A stretch of 7,570 nt of DNA from an uncultured Lachnospiraceae bacterium. Its GTDB lineage: Bacteria; Bacillota_A; Clostridia; Lachnospirales; Lachnospiraceae. A program made the translations under genes and the position numbers. This document shows positions 1 through 6,034 of this stretch, piece after piece (position 1 is the stretch's first letter; each line of letters starts with the position of its first letter). The notes under the pieces were generated by a model. The model searched no databases. It was given only the letters and a program-made list of their open reading frames with translations, and was not told the origin of the DNA. The stretch covers positions 1-7,570 of the forward strand of contig CACZQE010000142.1 of NCBI GenBank assembly GCA_902783205.1, read 5' to 3'.

Positions 1-1802
1 CTCATGGAATTCTCATAGTGAAGACCGATGATTTCATCCAGTGAGAGCATGGAAGAAGGACCGGTTTCTTCCTCCCGTTCCCGGGCGATCAGGGCTGCGC
101 CGAAAGCGCCCATGATCCCGGCAATATCGGGCCGGACAGCACTGCATCCGGAAATGCGCTCAAAACTGCGCAGGACAGCGTCGTTGTAAAATGTGCCGCC
201 CTGGACCACAATGTGGGTTCCCAGCTGTTTGGGGTCGGTGAGCTTGATGACTTTCAGGAGAGCGTTCCTGATTACAGAGTAAGCCAGACCGGCTGAGATA
301 TCACCGACAGAAGCCCCTTCCTTCTGCGCCTGCTTTACCTTGGAATTCATAAAAACGGTACAGCGGCTTCCCAGGTCAATGGGTGAAGGCGCAAAAAGCG
401 CAACTTTTGCAAAATCTGCTACTTTGTAATTCAGAGAATTGGCAAATGTCTCTATGAAAGAACCGCATCCGGAAGAACATGCCTCATTGAGCAGGACGTT
501 ATCCACTGCCTGGTTGCGGATCTTGATGCATTTCATATCCTGACCGCCGATATCAAGAATACAGTCAACTTTGGGGTCAAAGAATGCGGCTGCGTAATAG
601 TGGGCCATGGTTTCCACTTCCCCGTGGTCCAGATTCAGGGCAGACTTGATCAGAGCCTCGCCGTATCCTGTGGAACAGCTTCCCGCGATCACGGCATCCG
701 GAGGAAGAAGCTCTTTCAGCTCACGGATGGCCCGGATGGTAGTCTTTAAGGGGCTGCCGTTGTTATTATCATAGAACCGGTAGAGCAGTGCGCCTTCCTC
801 GTCGATCAGGGCAAGTTTGGTCGTTGTGGAACCTGCGTCGATACCCAGAAAACATTTGCCGTGGCAGGAAGACAGGTCACCTTTTCTTACCGTGTGTACA
901 CTGTGAGCCTTAGAGAAAGCTTCGTATTCTTCTTCTGTGGCAAAAAGAGGCTCCAGACGCTCCACTTCCACCATGGGATGGATATCCGAATGGAAGGTTT
1001 CCAGCAGATGGTCCAGGGTAAATGTACATTCCTCCTGTGCCTGCAGGGCAGCGCCTTTGGCAGCGAACAGGTGAGAGTATTCGGGATCTATGATATGATC
1101 GTCATCCAGTTCCAGTGTACGGATAAAGGCCTGCTTGAGTTCCGGGAGAAAATGCAGAGGTCCCCCCAGAAAGGCCACATGCCCTCTGATGGGCTTACCG
1201 CAGGCCAGACCGCTGATGGTCTGGTTGACGACAGCCTGAAAGATGGAGGCCGCCAGGTTTTCCTTTGTGGCACCCTCGTTGATCAGAGGCTGTATATCTG
1301 ATTTTGCAAAAACACCGCAGCGTGCGGCAATGGGGTATATGGTGTCATAGCCGGCCGCGTAAGTGTTGAGGCCGGCGGCATCTGTCTGCAGAAGGCTTGC
1401 CATCTGGTCTATAAAGGATCCTGTACCGCCGGCGCATACGCCATTCATACGCTGCTCAATCCCATTGTCAAAATAGATGATCTTGGCATCTTCACCACCC
1501 AGCTCAATGGCAGCGTCCGTCTCGGGATTAAAATCCTGAAGGGCCTCAGCAACACAGACGACCTCCTGGCAGAAAGGAATATTCAGATACTCGGAGATTG
1601 CCATACCGCCTGAGCCTGTAACTGTCGGGCATACCGTGATGTTGCCGAGACATTTCCTGGCTTTGCTTAAGAGATCCTGAAGTGTTTCTTTAATATTTGC
1701 AAAGTGTCTTTGATAATCAGAAAACAGAATACTGTGTTTGTCGTCAATCACAGCCACTTTAACTGTGGTTGAACCAATGTCGATTCCTAAAGAATGCTTC
1801 AT
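1..1802 (-). CDS. Tandem BcrA/BadF-type acyl-CoA dehydratase activase, N-terminal 600 residues (partial, runs off left edge)
   Basis: This is the start of a large 2-hydroxyacyl-CoA dehydratase activase-like protein. Single-domain members are homodimeric ATPases with one bridging [4Fe-4S] cluster that inject an electron into a dehydratase. Two complete ATPase domains are visible. Domain 1 (about 5-280) has the phosphate-1 loop DIGSTTVK at 8-15, GGED at 102-105, C123 in CAGGTGSF and C162 in RCGVF. Domain 2 (about 318-590) has DAGSTTTK at 322-329, DIGGQD at 417-422, C442/C446 in CSSGCGSF and C481 in RCTVF. C123/C162 and C442/C481 both have the 39-residue spacing of the HgdC cluster cysteines. 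The ATG (1802-1800) is followed by the first motif within eight residues and preceded by AGAAGGAG (1822-1815). Full-length clostridial fusions are usually about 1,400 residues, with DUF2229 and dehydratase-like parts following; those parts lie outside this window. The substrate is unknown, and a role in double-cubane cluster reductases is also possible. Confidence 0.93.
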   Translation of the reverse strand, partial: MKHSLGIDIGSTTVKVAVIDDKHSILFSDYQRHFANIKETLQDLLSKARKCLGNITVCPTVTGSGGMAISEYLNIPFCQEVVCVAEALQDFNPETDAAIELGGEDAKIIYFDNGIEQRMNGVCAGGTGSFIDQMASLLQTDAAGLNTYAAGYDTIYPIAARCGVFAKSDIQPLINEGATKENLAASIFQAVVNQTISGLACGKPIRGHVAFLGGPLHFLPELKQAFIRTLELDDDHIIDPEYSHLFAAKGAALQAQEECTFTLDHLLETFHSDIHPMVEVERLEPLFATEEEYEAFSKAHSVHTVRKGDLSSCHGKCFLGIDAGSTTTKLALIDEEGALLYRFYDNNNGSPLKTTIRAIRELKELLPPDAVIAGSCSTGYGEALIKSALNLDHGEVETMAHYYAAAFFDPKVDCILDIGGQDMKCIKIRNQAVDNVLLNEACSSGCGSFIETFANSLNYKVADFAKVALFAPSPIDLGSRCTVFMNSKVKQAQKEGASVGDISAGLAYSVIRNALLKVIKLTDPKQLGTHIVVQGGTFYNDAVLRSFERISGCSAVRPDIAGIMGAFGAALIAREREEETGPSSMLSLDEIIGLHYENSM

Positions 1803-1814
1803 GAATGCTATACA

Positions 1815-1822
1815 CTCCTTCT
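1815..1822 (-). promoter_or_regulatory. Ribosome binding site of the activase gene
   Basis: AGAAGGAG on the minus strand, 12 bases before the ATG at 1802. The spacing is slightly long, but no other in-frame start lies closer. A GTG overlapping the site is out of frame. Confidence 0.6.
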
Positions 1823-1838
1823 TTTCTATATCTTCATC

Positions 1839-1867
1839 ATTATAAATTAGGTCAGGGCAAAAAACAA
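1839..1867 (-). promoter_or_regulatory. Candidate sigma-A promoter of the activase gene
   Basis: On the minus strand, TTGTTT (1867-1862) and a perfect TATAAT (1844-1839) are separated by 17 bases. The -35 box matches consensus only in its TTG. Transcription would begin around 1832, giving a leader of about 30 bases before the ATG at 1802. The promoter is divergent from the corA promoter about 55 bases away. Confidence 0.5.
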
Positions 1868-1884
1868 CAGTAAAAAATCTTTCA

Positions 1885-1902
1885 GAGTCCCTCCCGTGAC
1901 TC
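1885..1902. repeat. Small inverted repeat between divergent promoters
   Basis: GAGTC (1885-1889) and GACTC (1898-1902) flank the 8-base spacer CCTCCCGT. The repeat sits midway between the leftward and rightward -35 boxes. A second short dyad, ACCG-CTT-CGGT (1910-1920), abuts the rightward -35 box. Either could be an operator, but 4-5 base arms are short enough to occur by chance. The rest of the 1803-1991 spacer shows A-rich tracts, the two promoters and nothing else I recognise. Confidence 0.25.
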
Positions 1903-1920
1903 CCTGCGGACCGCTTCGGT

Positions 1921-1949
1921 TTGACAAAGACCGGTATATTTCATATAAT
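1921..1949 (+). promoter_or_regulatory. Perfect-consensus sigma-A promoter of corA
   Basis: TTGACA (1921-1926), a 17-base spacer and TATAAT (1944-1949) match the housekeeping consensus at all twelve positions with ideal spacing. The predicted transcription start is near 1956, leaving a leader of about 36 bases before the corA ATG at 1992. That is too short for a magnesium-sensing M-box riboswitch. The promoter lies downstream of the upstream in-frame ATG at 1896, which excludes that codon as the start for this transcript. Confidence 0.85.
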
Positions 1950-1991
1950 CTTTTTAACTGTATAATACTGAAAAAACAGGGTGGTATTTGT

Positions 1992-2927
1992 ATGATCAGA
2001 GTGTTCAGGACAGCCGGCAAAAGACTGCAGGAGTGTGATACGATAGAGAGCGGAAGCTGGATTGCCATGACCAATCCGACACCTGCCGAACTGGATGAGA
2101 TATCAGGCCGTTTTGATATCGATCCGGTGGATCTGAAAGGTGCGCTGGATGAGGAGGAGAGATCCCGAATTGTAAGTGAAGACCACTACACCCTTATCAT
2201 CATGGATCTTCCCGATACGGAGATCCGTAACGGCAGGGAGACTTTCTGCACCATTCCCATTGGCTTTATTTATATGAAAGAATACCTGATTACCGTCTGC
2301 CTGACAGACAACCCGGTCCTGACGGTTTTTATGGACGGGAGAGTGCGAAATGCTTCTACTGATAACCTGACCAATCTTTTTCACAAGATGCTTTACCGCA
2401 TAGCAGCCATGTACCTGCGCTATCTGAAAATCATCAACAAAACCAGTGAGGATGTGGAGAAGAAACTTCAGAAGTACCAGCGTAATGAAGAACTGCTGGA
2501 AATGCTGGAGCTGGAGAAGAGCCTGGTCTATATTTCAACTTCTTTAAGAGGAAATGAGGTGGTTCTGGACAGACTGAAGCGGATCCAGGCCATCCCCAGG
2601 GACGAAGAAGACATGGACGACCTGGAGGATATCATTATAGAAAACCGGCAGGGTATCGAGATGTCCAAGATATACACGGACATTCTGGACGGGACCATGG
2701 ATGCCTATGCCAATATCATCAACAATAACATGAATAACGTCATGAAGCTGCTGGCAGTGATCACCATTGTCCTCACCATCCCCACCATTATCTCCAGTGC
2801 CCTGGGCATGAATGTGCCCGGCATCCCGTTTGCCGGAGATCCCATGGGATTCTGGATCATGACCGTTATTTCAATCATTCTGACTGTCGTTGCCTGGATT
2901 TTTGTCATATTCAGCAAAAAGCTCTGA
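1992..2927 (+). CDS. corA: CorA-family magnesium/divalent cation transporter
   Basis: A 311-residue protein matching the usual CorA length. CorA proteins form homopentameric inner-membrane channels that import Mg2+ and sometimes Co2+ or Ni2+. The N-terminal two thirds is the soluble cytoplasmic domain, including a YTLIIMDLP strand and a long charged helical region (about 145-250) that would form the stalk. Two membrane segments follow at about 250-271 and 287-307, with the signature GMN at 272-274 between them. The context is LGMNVPG rather than the common YGMN. The C-terminus is short and basic (SKKL), as usual. I chose the ATG at 1992 because it has GGTGG eight bases upstream and sits 36 bases after the predicted transcription start; extending to 1896 adds 32 unrelated residues across the promoter. 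The rhomboid-like gene follows after 55 bases with no terminator seen. A Zn2+ or other metal specificity cannot be excluded. Confidence 0.93.
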   Translation: MIRVFRTAGKRLQECDTIESGSWIAMTNPTPAELDEISGRFDIDPVDLKGALDEEERSRIVSEDHYTLIIMDLPDTEIRNGRETFCTIPIGFIYMKEYLITVCLTDNPVLTVFMDGRVRNASTDNLTNLFHKMLYRIAAMYLRYLKIINKTSEDVEKKLQKYQRNEELLEMLELEKSLVYISTSLRGNEVVLDRLKRIQAIPRDEEDMDDLEDIIIENRQGIEMSKIYTDILDGTMDAYANIINNNMNNVMKLLAVITIVLTIPTIISSALGMNVPGIPFAGDPMGFWIMTVISIILTVVAWIFVIFSKKL

Positions 2928-2982
2928 TCCGGCAGACGCAGGAACTTACATTTAATTCGGAGCAAAGGAGGCAGGAATTACC

Positions 2983-3813
2983 ATGAACTGGTTAAACCGA
3001 CTGGAAAGAAAGTTCGGCAGATACGCTATTCCGAATCTGCCCTTATATATTGCCCTGGCATACGGAATCGGCGCCATGCTGAATATCATGTCAAGAGGGT
3101 CTCTCTACTATACACTGAGCTTTAACCCCTATCTGGTCCTTCAGGGTCAGGTCTGGAGACTTGTAAGCTTCCTGATCGCGACCACCGAAAGCAACATCAT
3201 TTTCCTTGTTTTCATGCTGCTTTTCTATTACTCCATCGGCCAGTCGCTGTCACACATCTGGGGAGCATTCCGTTTTAATATGTATATACTGGTCGGAATC
3301 CTGGGAACCATGCTTTCCGGTTTTATTGTATATGCCATCACAAGGCAGCCGGGGATCTTTCTGGATACCTACTACCTGAACCTGTCCATATTCCTGGCTT
3401 ACGCGGCCATTTTTCCGGACATGCAGGTCTACCTGTATGCTCTGATTCCCATCAAGGTCCGCTGGCTGGCCTACCTGGACGTGGCCCTTCTGCTCTACAC
3501 CTTTATTATAGGTGATCTGGGCACCCGGATCTGTATCATTGTCAGCCTGCTTAATTTCCTCCTCTTTTTCTTCTCCTCAAGGAATTACAAGAAGATTTCT
3601 CCGGGAGAGATCAGGAGAAAGCAGCGCTTTAAAAAGGAAAGAGAAAAAGCGGAAAAGGTATCCGGGGCAGCAGGAGGATCCCGCCATTACTGCGCGGTCT
3701 GCGGAAGGACCGAGAAGGATGATCCGGATCTTGAGTTCCGCTTCTGTTCTAAATGTAACGGGAATTATGAGTACTGCAGTGATCATCTCTTTTCCCACGA
3801 ACACATTAAATGA
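2983..3813 (+). CDS. Rhomboid-like membrane protein with C-terminal zinc ribbon, probably catalytically dead
   Basis: A 276-residue protein with about six hydrophobic segments (roughly 17-36, 59-83, 100-118, 129-146, 148-172, 179-198), a basic linker (about 200-233) and a cysteine-rich tail. The fold assignment rests on the loop-1 motif QVWRLVSF (WR at 58-59) and a following stretch resembling the rhomboid segment 2-3 connection (WGAFRFNMY). Active rhomboids have a GxSG serine in segment 4 and a histidine in segment 6. Here the matching places read NLSIF and GDLGTR, with no GxSG and no histidine, so proteolysis is unlikely. The tail has C237xxC240 and C255xxC258, then C265, H268, H272 and H274, a plausible zinc-binding module on the cytoplasmic side. 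AAGGAGG (2965-2971) precedes the ATG by 11 bases. It probably shares the corA transcript. The function is unknown; a derlin-like chaperone or scaffold role is only an analogy. Confidence 0.8.
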   Translation: MNWLNRLERKFGRYAIPNLPLYIALAYGIGAMLNIMSRGSLYYTLSFNPYLVLQGQVWRLVSFLIATTESNIIFLVFMLLFYYSIGQSLSHIWGAFRFNMYILVGILGTMLSGFIVYAITRQPGIFLDTYYLNLSIFLAYAAIFPDMQVYLYALIPIKVRWLAYLDVALLLYTFIIGDLGTRICIIVSLLNFLLFFFSSRNYKKISPGEIRRKQRFKKEREKAEKVSGAAGGSRHYCAVCGRTEKDDPDLEFRFCSKCNGNYEYCSDHLFSHEHIK

Positions 3814-3836
3814 TCCGGGTTCTGCCGGTTAATTTA

Positions 3837-3865
3837 TTGATTGCTTTTAATAAAATGTATATAAT
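3837..3865 (+). promoter_or_regulatory. Sigma-A promoter of the 3883-5594 gene unit
   Basis: TTGATT (3837-3842), a 17-base spacer and TATAAT (3860-3865) lie in the 69-base gap after the rhomboid-like gene. The -10 box is perfect and the -35 box matches four of six. Transcription would begin near 3872, only about 11 bases before the ATG at 3883, so the leader would be very short and the ribosome binding site may fall at or next to the start point. A weak dyad CCGG-GTTCTG-CCGG (3816-3829) just upstream lacks a T-run and is not called as a terminator. Confidence 0.65.
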
Positions 3866-3882
3866 AAAAGAAGGAAAAGATC

Positions 3883-4200
3883 ATGCGAATATCCGAAAAG
3901 ATCGTGGTCGGAGAAAAAGTCAATAAGCATGCGGATGAGATCCTTAAAGCTCTGGCAGGAGACAGGCCGGTAAAAAAGGGAGGCTGGTATGCCATAACCA
4001 CTGCACCCACCGCCGGCGGCCAGATGTATATCCTCCCGTCATATGAGGTTTTTAAAGATTACTACCGGGAGCATGACGTTAAAGTCCTCGGAATAGCGGG
4101 ATCCCGAAAGGAAGCCTGCCGGATCGTGGAAAAGCTGGTCCTGGCCTGTGATGAGACGGGACAGATCGGCAGATTGAAGGAATATCTTGCAGATTTTTGA
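3883..4200 (+). CDS. Unrecognised 105-residue protein heading the DUF2953/GerW unit
   Basis: I do not recognise this family. It is a small, apparently soluble protein with no signal peptide or membrane segment. The sequence suggests an N-terminal helix (about 8-25), a glycine-rich turn KKGGWYAITT (31-40), PTAGGQMYILPSYEVF (42-57) that reads like a strand-turn-helix, a strand KVLGIAG (67-73) and a C-terminal amphipathic helix (about 75-90). There are only two cysteines (79 and 89) and no recognisable catalytic motif. The ATG is preceded by AAGGAAAAG. It has its own promoter, and the DUF2953 gene begins 22 bases after its TGA, so the two are probably cotranscribed and may be functionally linked. 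Ordinary base composition, sensible starts and a good ribosome binding site make it a real gene. Confidence 0.8.
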   Translation: MRISEKIVVGEKVNKHADEILKALAGDRPVKKGGWYAITTAPTAGGQMYILPSYEVFKDYYREHDVKVLGIAGSRKEACRIVEKLVLACDETGQIGRLKEYLADF

Positions 4201-4204
4201 AGAA

Positions 4205-4211
4205 GAGGAGG
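4205..4211 (+). promoter_or_regulatory. Ribosome binding site that sets the TTG start
   Basis: GAGGAGG, 11 bases before the TTG at 4223. It decides the start of the DUF2953 gene, since the first in-frame ATG comes only about 85 codons later, past the membrane segment. Confidence 0.75.
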
Positions 4212-4222
4212 CATAGAGACCT

Positions 4223-5155
4223 TTGCTGTTATCAATTTTAATAAGCGTTCTGAAGGTCGCCGGAATCGTGATTCTTGTGATTCTGGGATTGTTCCTCCTG
4301 ATTCTTCTGACTGTTCTGCTTGTTCCTGTGCGGTACAGCTTTGAAATTAAGAAACCTGAGGAACCGCTGGTACGTTATAAGGCAGACTATACCTGGCTTC
4401 TCTCCCTGATACATTTTTCCCTGCGGGGAAAAAACACGGACGTGACTTACAGACTCAGGATAGCCTGGCTTACCATAATGGGAGAAAGGGAAGCGGAGGA
4501 AAAACCGGAAGAAGAGCTGCCTCCTTCTATTACGGAGGATTCGGAGGAAACGGCCCGGCCGGACCAGGCGGAAGCCCCGGCAGAAGAAGAGCCGGATCAG
4601 CCCAAGGAGCCTGAAAAAGAGCCTGAAGCTGAAGCCGGTACTGAACCTGAGCAGGTCAGGGAAGAAGTAATACAGGAAGTTTCCGGGGAAAAAGTCGAAC
4701 CTGTACTGCCTGAGGAAAAAGAGGATAAGGAACCTCTCATCGACCGGATCTTCAATTGGCTGAAGAAGACGGCAGAGCGGATCCGACGTTCCCGGCAGGA
4801 TTTTGAAGAAAGAATAGAGAAGATAAAAAGTCTGGAACTTGATGTCTGTATCCCTTTTTCCATCAGGATTTTCAAAAAGGTTATAAAGCACATTTTTCCG
4901 CAACAACTGGAAGGAGAGATGGCATTCGGATCAGACGATCCCGTAACTGACGGAAGAGCCACAGCTGCCGCAGCCTTACTGTATCCGCTTTACGGAGAGA
5001 CTTTTATTTACGAACCACATTTTGAAAGGAAGATACTGACCGCGGACTGCCGGGGAAAAGGCAGAATACGGTTCGGCTTTTTCCTGGTAATCTTCATAGA
5101 GGTAATGTTAAAGAAACAGATGAGGACACTGATTTTCACGGCCCTCAGGAAATAA
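4223..5155 (+). CDS. DUF2953 membrane protein with long acidic insert (TTG start)
   Basis: A 310-residue protein with one strong N-terminal membrane segment (about 7-36) followed by VPVRYSFEI, the typical opening of DUF2953 proteins. A conserved first part (about 37-87) includes YKADYTWLLSLIHF. A very acidic, proline- and glutamate-rich stretch follows (about 88-171), with repeated EPE/KEPE units such as two copies of GAGCCTGAA at 4607 and 4619. A basic helical region (175-203) leads into the C-terminal DUF2953 part (about 210-295), with HIFPQQLEGEMAFGSDDP, YEPHFE and KGRIRFG. The Bacillus counterpart is YtfI, which sits next to YtfJ just as here. The biochemical function is unknown; the body is probably outside the membrane and anchored by the N-terminus. 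TTG is the likely start because of GAGGAGG at 4205-4211. The GerW gene follows 13 bases after the stop. Confidence 0.85.
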   Translation: MLLSILISVLKVAGIVILVILGLFLLILLTVLLVPVRYSFEIKKPEEPLVRYKADYTWLLSLIHFSLRGKNTDVTYRLRIAWLTIMGEREAEEKPEEELPPSITEDSEETARPDQAEAPAEEEPDQPKEPEKEPEAEAGTEPEQVREEVIQEVSGEKVEPVLPEEKEDKEPLIDRIFNWLKKTAERIRRSRQDFEERIEKIKSLELDVCIPFSIRIFKKVIKHIFPQQLEGEMAFGSDDPVTDGRATAAAALLYPLYGETFIYEPHFERKILTADCRGKGRIRFGFFLVIFIEVMLKKQMRTLIFTALRK

Positions 5156-5162
5156 GAGGAGG
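5156..5162 (+). promoter_or_regulatory. Ribosome binding site of the GerW-family gene
   Basis: GAGGAGG immediately after the TAA of the DUF2953 gene and six bases before the ATG at 5169. This fits tight translational coupling within one transcript. Confidence 0.75.
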
Positions 5163-5168
5163 AAGCAA

Positions 5169-5594
5169 ATGAGCAACCAGAATTTCAAGGAAACCGTTAA
5201 TGCCCTTTTTGAAGGAATGGATCACCTTCTTTCGTCAAAGACAGTTGTCGGTGAGCCGAAAGTGGTAGGAAGTACCATCATTGTCCCCCTTGTAGATGTT
5301 TCATTCGGTATGGGTGCCGGTGTCATGGGCAAGGAGAAGACTGACAACAACAATGCCGGAGGTCTGAGCGCAAAGATGGCACCCTGTGCGATCCTGATCA
5401 TCAAAGACGGCACATCCAGACTGATCAATGTGCGCAGCCAGGATGCCATGAATAAGGTTCTTGATATGGTGCCTGACGCAGTCAATAAGATATCATCTCT
5501 GATCAGCAGCCGGGGAAAGGAAGAACCTGATGTTGCGGAGATCATTGAAGAAGAACTGAATAAAGAGGCAGAGACCACTTCCCTTGATTCCTGA
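5169..5594 (+). CDS. ytfJ: GerW/YtfJ-family sporulation-associated protein
   Basis: A 141-residue protein of the Spore_YtfJ family. The core (about 5-115) shows the family layout: an N-terminal helix FKETVNALFEGMDHLL, VVGEPKVVGSTIIVPL, the VSFGMGAG loop (about 45-52), a Gly/Asn-rich loop, then the strand APCAILIIKDG and a helix ending DMVPDAVNKI. An acidic C-terminal tail (about 115-141) has no clear motif. In Bacillus subtilis YtfJ/GerW is needed for efficient spore germination, and family members also occur in non-sporulating gut Firmicutes, so a sporulation role here is inferred. The usual glycine-rich GGxGGG loop is weaker than in Bacillus (NNNAGGLSA). Pairing with the upstream DUF2953 gene is conserved in Firmicutes and strengthens both calls. 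No clear terminator follows. Confidence 0.9.
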   Translation: MSNQNFKETVNALFEGMDHLLSSKTVVGEPKVVGSTIIVPLVDVSFGMGAGVMGKEKTDNNNAGGLSAKMAPCAILIIKDGTSRLINVRSQDAMNKVLDMVPDAVNKISSLISSRGKEEPDVAEIIEEELNKEAETTSLDS

Positions 5595-5640
5595 GCCGGT
5601 CCGGCCTCATATCACTTTGTATAATTTGTGAAATTTATCC

Positions 5641-5669
5641 TTGCATTTTGTCAGCGTTTCTGATAGTAT
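5641..5669 (+). promoter_or_regulatory. Candidate extended -10 promoter of rpmB
   Basis: TTGCAT (5641-5646) and TAGTAT (5664-5669) are 17 bases apart, and the -10 box is preceded by TGa at 5661-5663, an extended -10 element. Transcription would start near 5676, leaving a leader of about 46 bases. An isolated perfect TATAAT at 5620-5625 has no acceptable -35 box. An overlapping TATAAC at 5667-5672 is the alternative -10 but would need a 20-base spacer. Confidence 0.5.
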
Positions 5670-5702
5670 AACACTGTTGTAAGTCTTTCAGGCTTAATAT
5701 TA

Positions 5703-5720
5703 ACAGCGAGGAGGTGCTGT
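5703..5720 (+). promoter_or_regulatory. rpmB ribosome binding site in a hairpin loop
   Basis: The strong Shine-Dalgarno GAGGAGG (5708-5714) lies seven bases before the rpmB ATG. It is exactly enclosed by the perfect 5-base inverted repeat ACAGC (5703-5707) and GCTGT (5716-5720), so in RNA the site would sit in an 8-base loop. The ribosome binding site is secure; the regulatory meaning of the hairpin is speculative. Confidence 0.6.
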
Positions 5721-5721
5721 C

Positions 5722-5907
5722 ATGGCAAGATGCGCTATCTGTGATAAAGGTGCTCATTTCGGTATTAAAGTGAGTCATTCACATAGAAGATCTAACAAAA
5801 TGTGGAAGTCTAACATTAAGTCTGTAAGAGTTAAGGTGAATGGAGCTTCCAAAAAGATGTATGTTTGTACTTCTTGTTTGAGATCTGGCAAAGTGGAACG
5901 TGCATAG
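5722..5907 (+). CDS. rpmB: 50S ribosomal protein L28 (zinc-binding C+ form)
   Basis: A 61-residue protein covering the whole of L28, a component of the large ribosomal subunit. The family signature is clear: MARCAICDKG at the N-terminus, the basic SHSHRRSNKMW block (about 18-28), KVNGASKKMYVC and a C-terminal SGKVERA. Two CxxC pairs, C4/C7 and C49/C52, make this the zinc-ribbon C+ type rather than the zinc-free paralogue that some Firmicutes induce under zinc starvation. Codon use is more A/T-rich and repetitive (AAG, TCT, GTT) than in the neighbours, as expected for a highly expressed ribosomal gene. The gene is monocistronic or nearly so, with its own promoter and a terminator at 5978-6004. 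In Bacillus rpmB is also next to yloU-yloV, but in divergent orientation. Confidence 0.97.
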   Translation: MARCAICDKGAHFGIKVSHSHRRSNKMWKSNIKSVRVKVNGASKKMYVCTSCLRSGKVERA

Positions 5908-5925
5908 GTTTTTGTATCACTGATG

Positions 5926-5956
5926 GCAGACCATGTCTGCTTCAGACCCGACGGGT
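5926..5956 (+). promoter_or_regulatory. Overlapping hairpins downstream of rpmB
   Basis: Three short stems overlap. Stem A is GCAGAC-CAT-GTCTGC (5926-5940). Stem B is GTCTG-CTT-CAGAC (5935-5947) and re-uses the 3' arm of A. Stem C is ACCC-GAC-GGGT (5946-5956) and overlaps the end of B. A and B cannot coexist, and B partly excludes C. This is an arrangement seen in attenuators, but it could equally be debris around a terminator. I see no sequence here complementary to the terminator arms. Confidence 0.35.
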
Positions 5957-5977
5957 AAGAATGCAAATGCGAGTTTT

Positions 5978-6004
5978 GAGGGAATCGGTGATTCCCTCTT
6001 TTTT
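5978..6004 (+). terminator. Strong intrinsic terminator after rpmB
   Basis: A perfect 9-base stem, GAGGGAATC (5978-5986) with GATTCCCTC (5990-5998), a GGT loop and six T residues (5999-6004). It lies 70 bases after the rpmB stop and only 33 bases before the yloU start. On the minus strand the stem is followed by CAAAACTCGC and no strong T-run, so it works rightward. Confidence 0.92.
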
Positions 6005-6027
6005 CTTACTGTACAAATGTTTTATAT

Positions 6028-6034
6028 GGAGGAG
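6028..6034 (+). promoter_or_regulatory. Ribosome binding site that sets the yloU start
   Basis: GGAGGAG, with GGAGG ending five bases before the ATG at 6038. It overlaps an in-frame ATG at 6026, which therefore cannot use it. This supports 6038 over the upstream in-frame starts at 5933 and 6026. Confidence 0.7.

Noticed and set aside
861..1301. 146-residue open frame on the plus strand
   Set aside because: It is antisense to the well-supported activase coding sequence, and its translation shows no domain.
1896..1991. Upstream in-frame ATG giving CorA 32 extra residues
   Set aside because: The extension spans the perfect promoter at 1921-1949, lacks a ribosome binding site and does not resemble CorA; the ATG at 1992 is well supported.
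1956..1991. Possible Mg2+ riboswitch ahead of corA
   Set aside because: The predicted leader is only about 36 bases, far too short for an M-box or similar aptamer.
3816..3829. CCGG-GTTCTG-CCGG dyad after the rhomboid-like gene
   Set aside because: A four-base stem with no uninterrupted T-tract is too weak to call a terminator.
3512..3832. 106-residue overlapping frame in the rhomboid-like gene, same strand
   Set aside because: It is a shifted frame within a gene whose own frame ends in a clear zinc ribbon; it has no separate ribosome binding site.
4238..4906. 222-residue open frame on the minus strand
   Set aside because: It lies opposite the acidic DUF2953 gene; GAA/GAG codons read backwards give Phe/Leu/Arg-rich nonsense (many F, R, L), with no ribosome binding site and no family resemblance.
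5594..5612. GC-rich GAGCCGGTCCGGCCTC after the GerW gene as a possible terminator
   Set aside because: It folds only into a short stem with a bulge and has no T-run after it.
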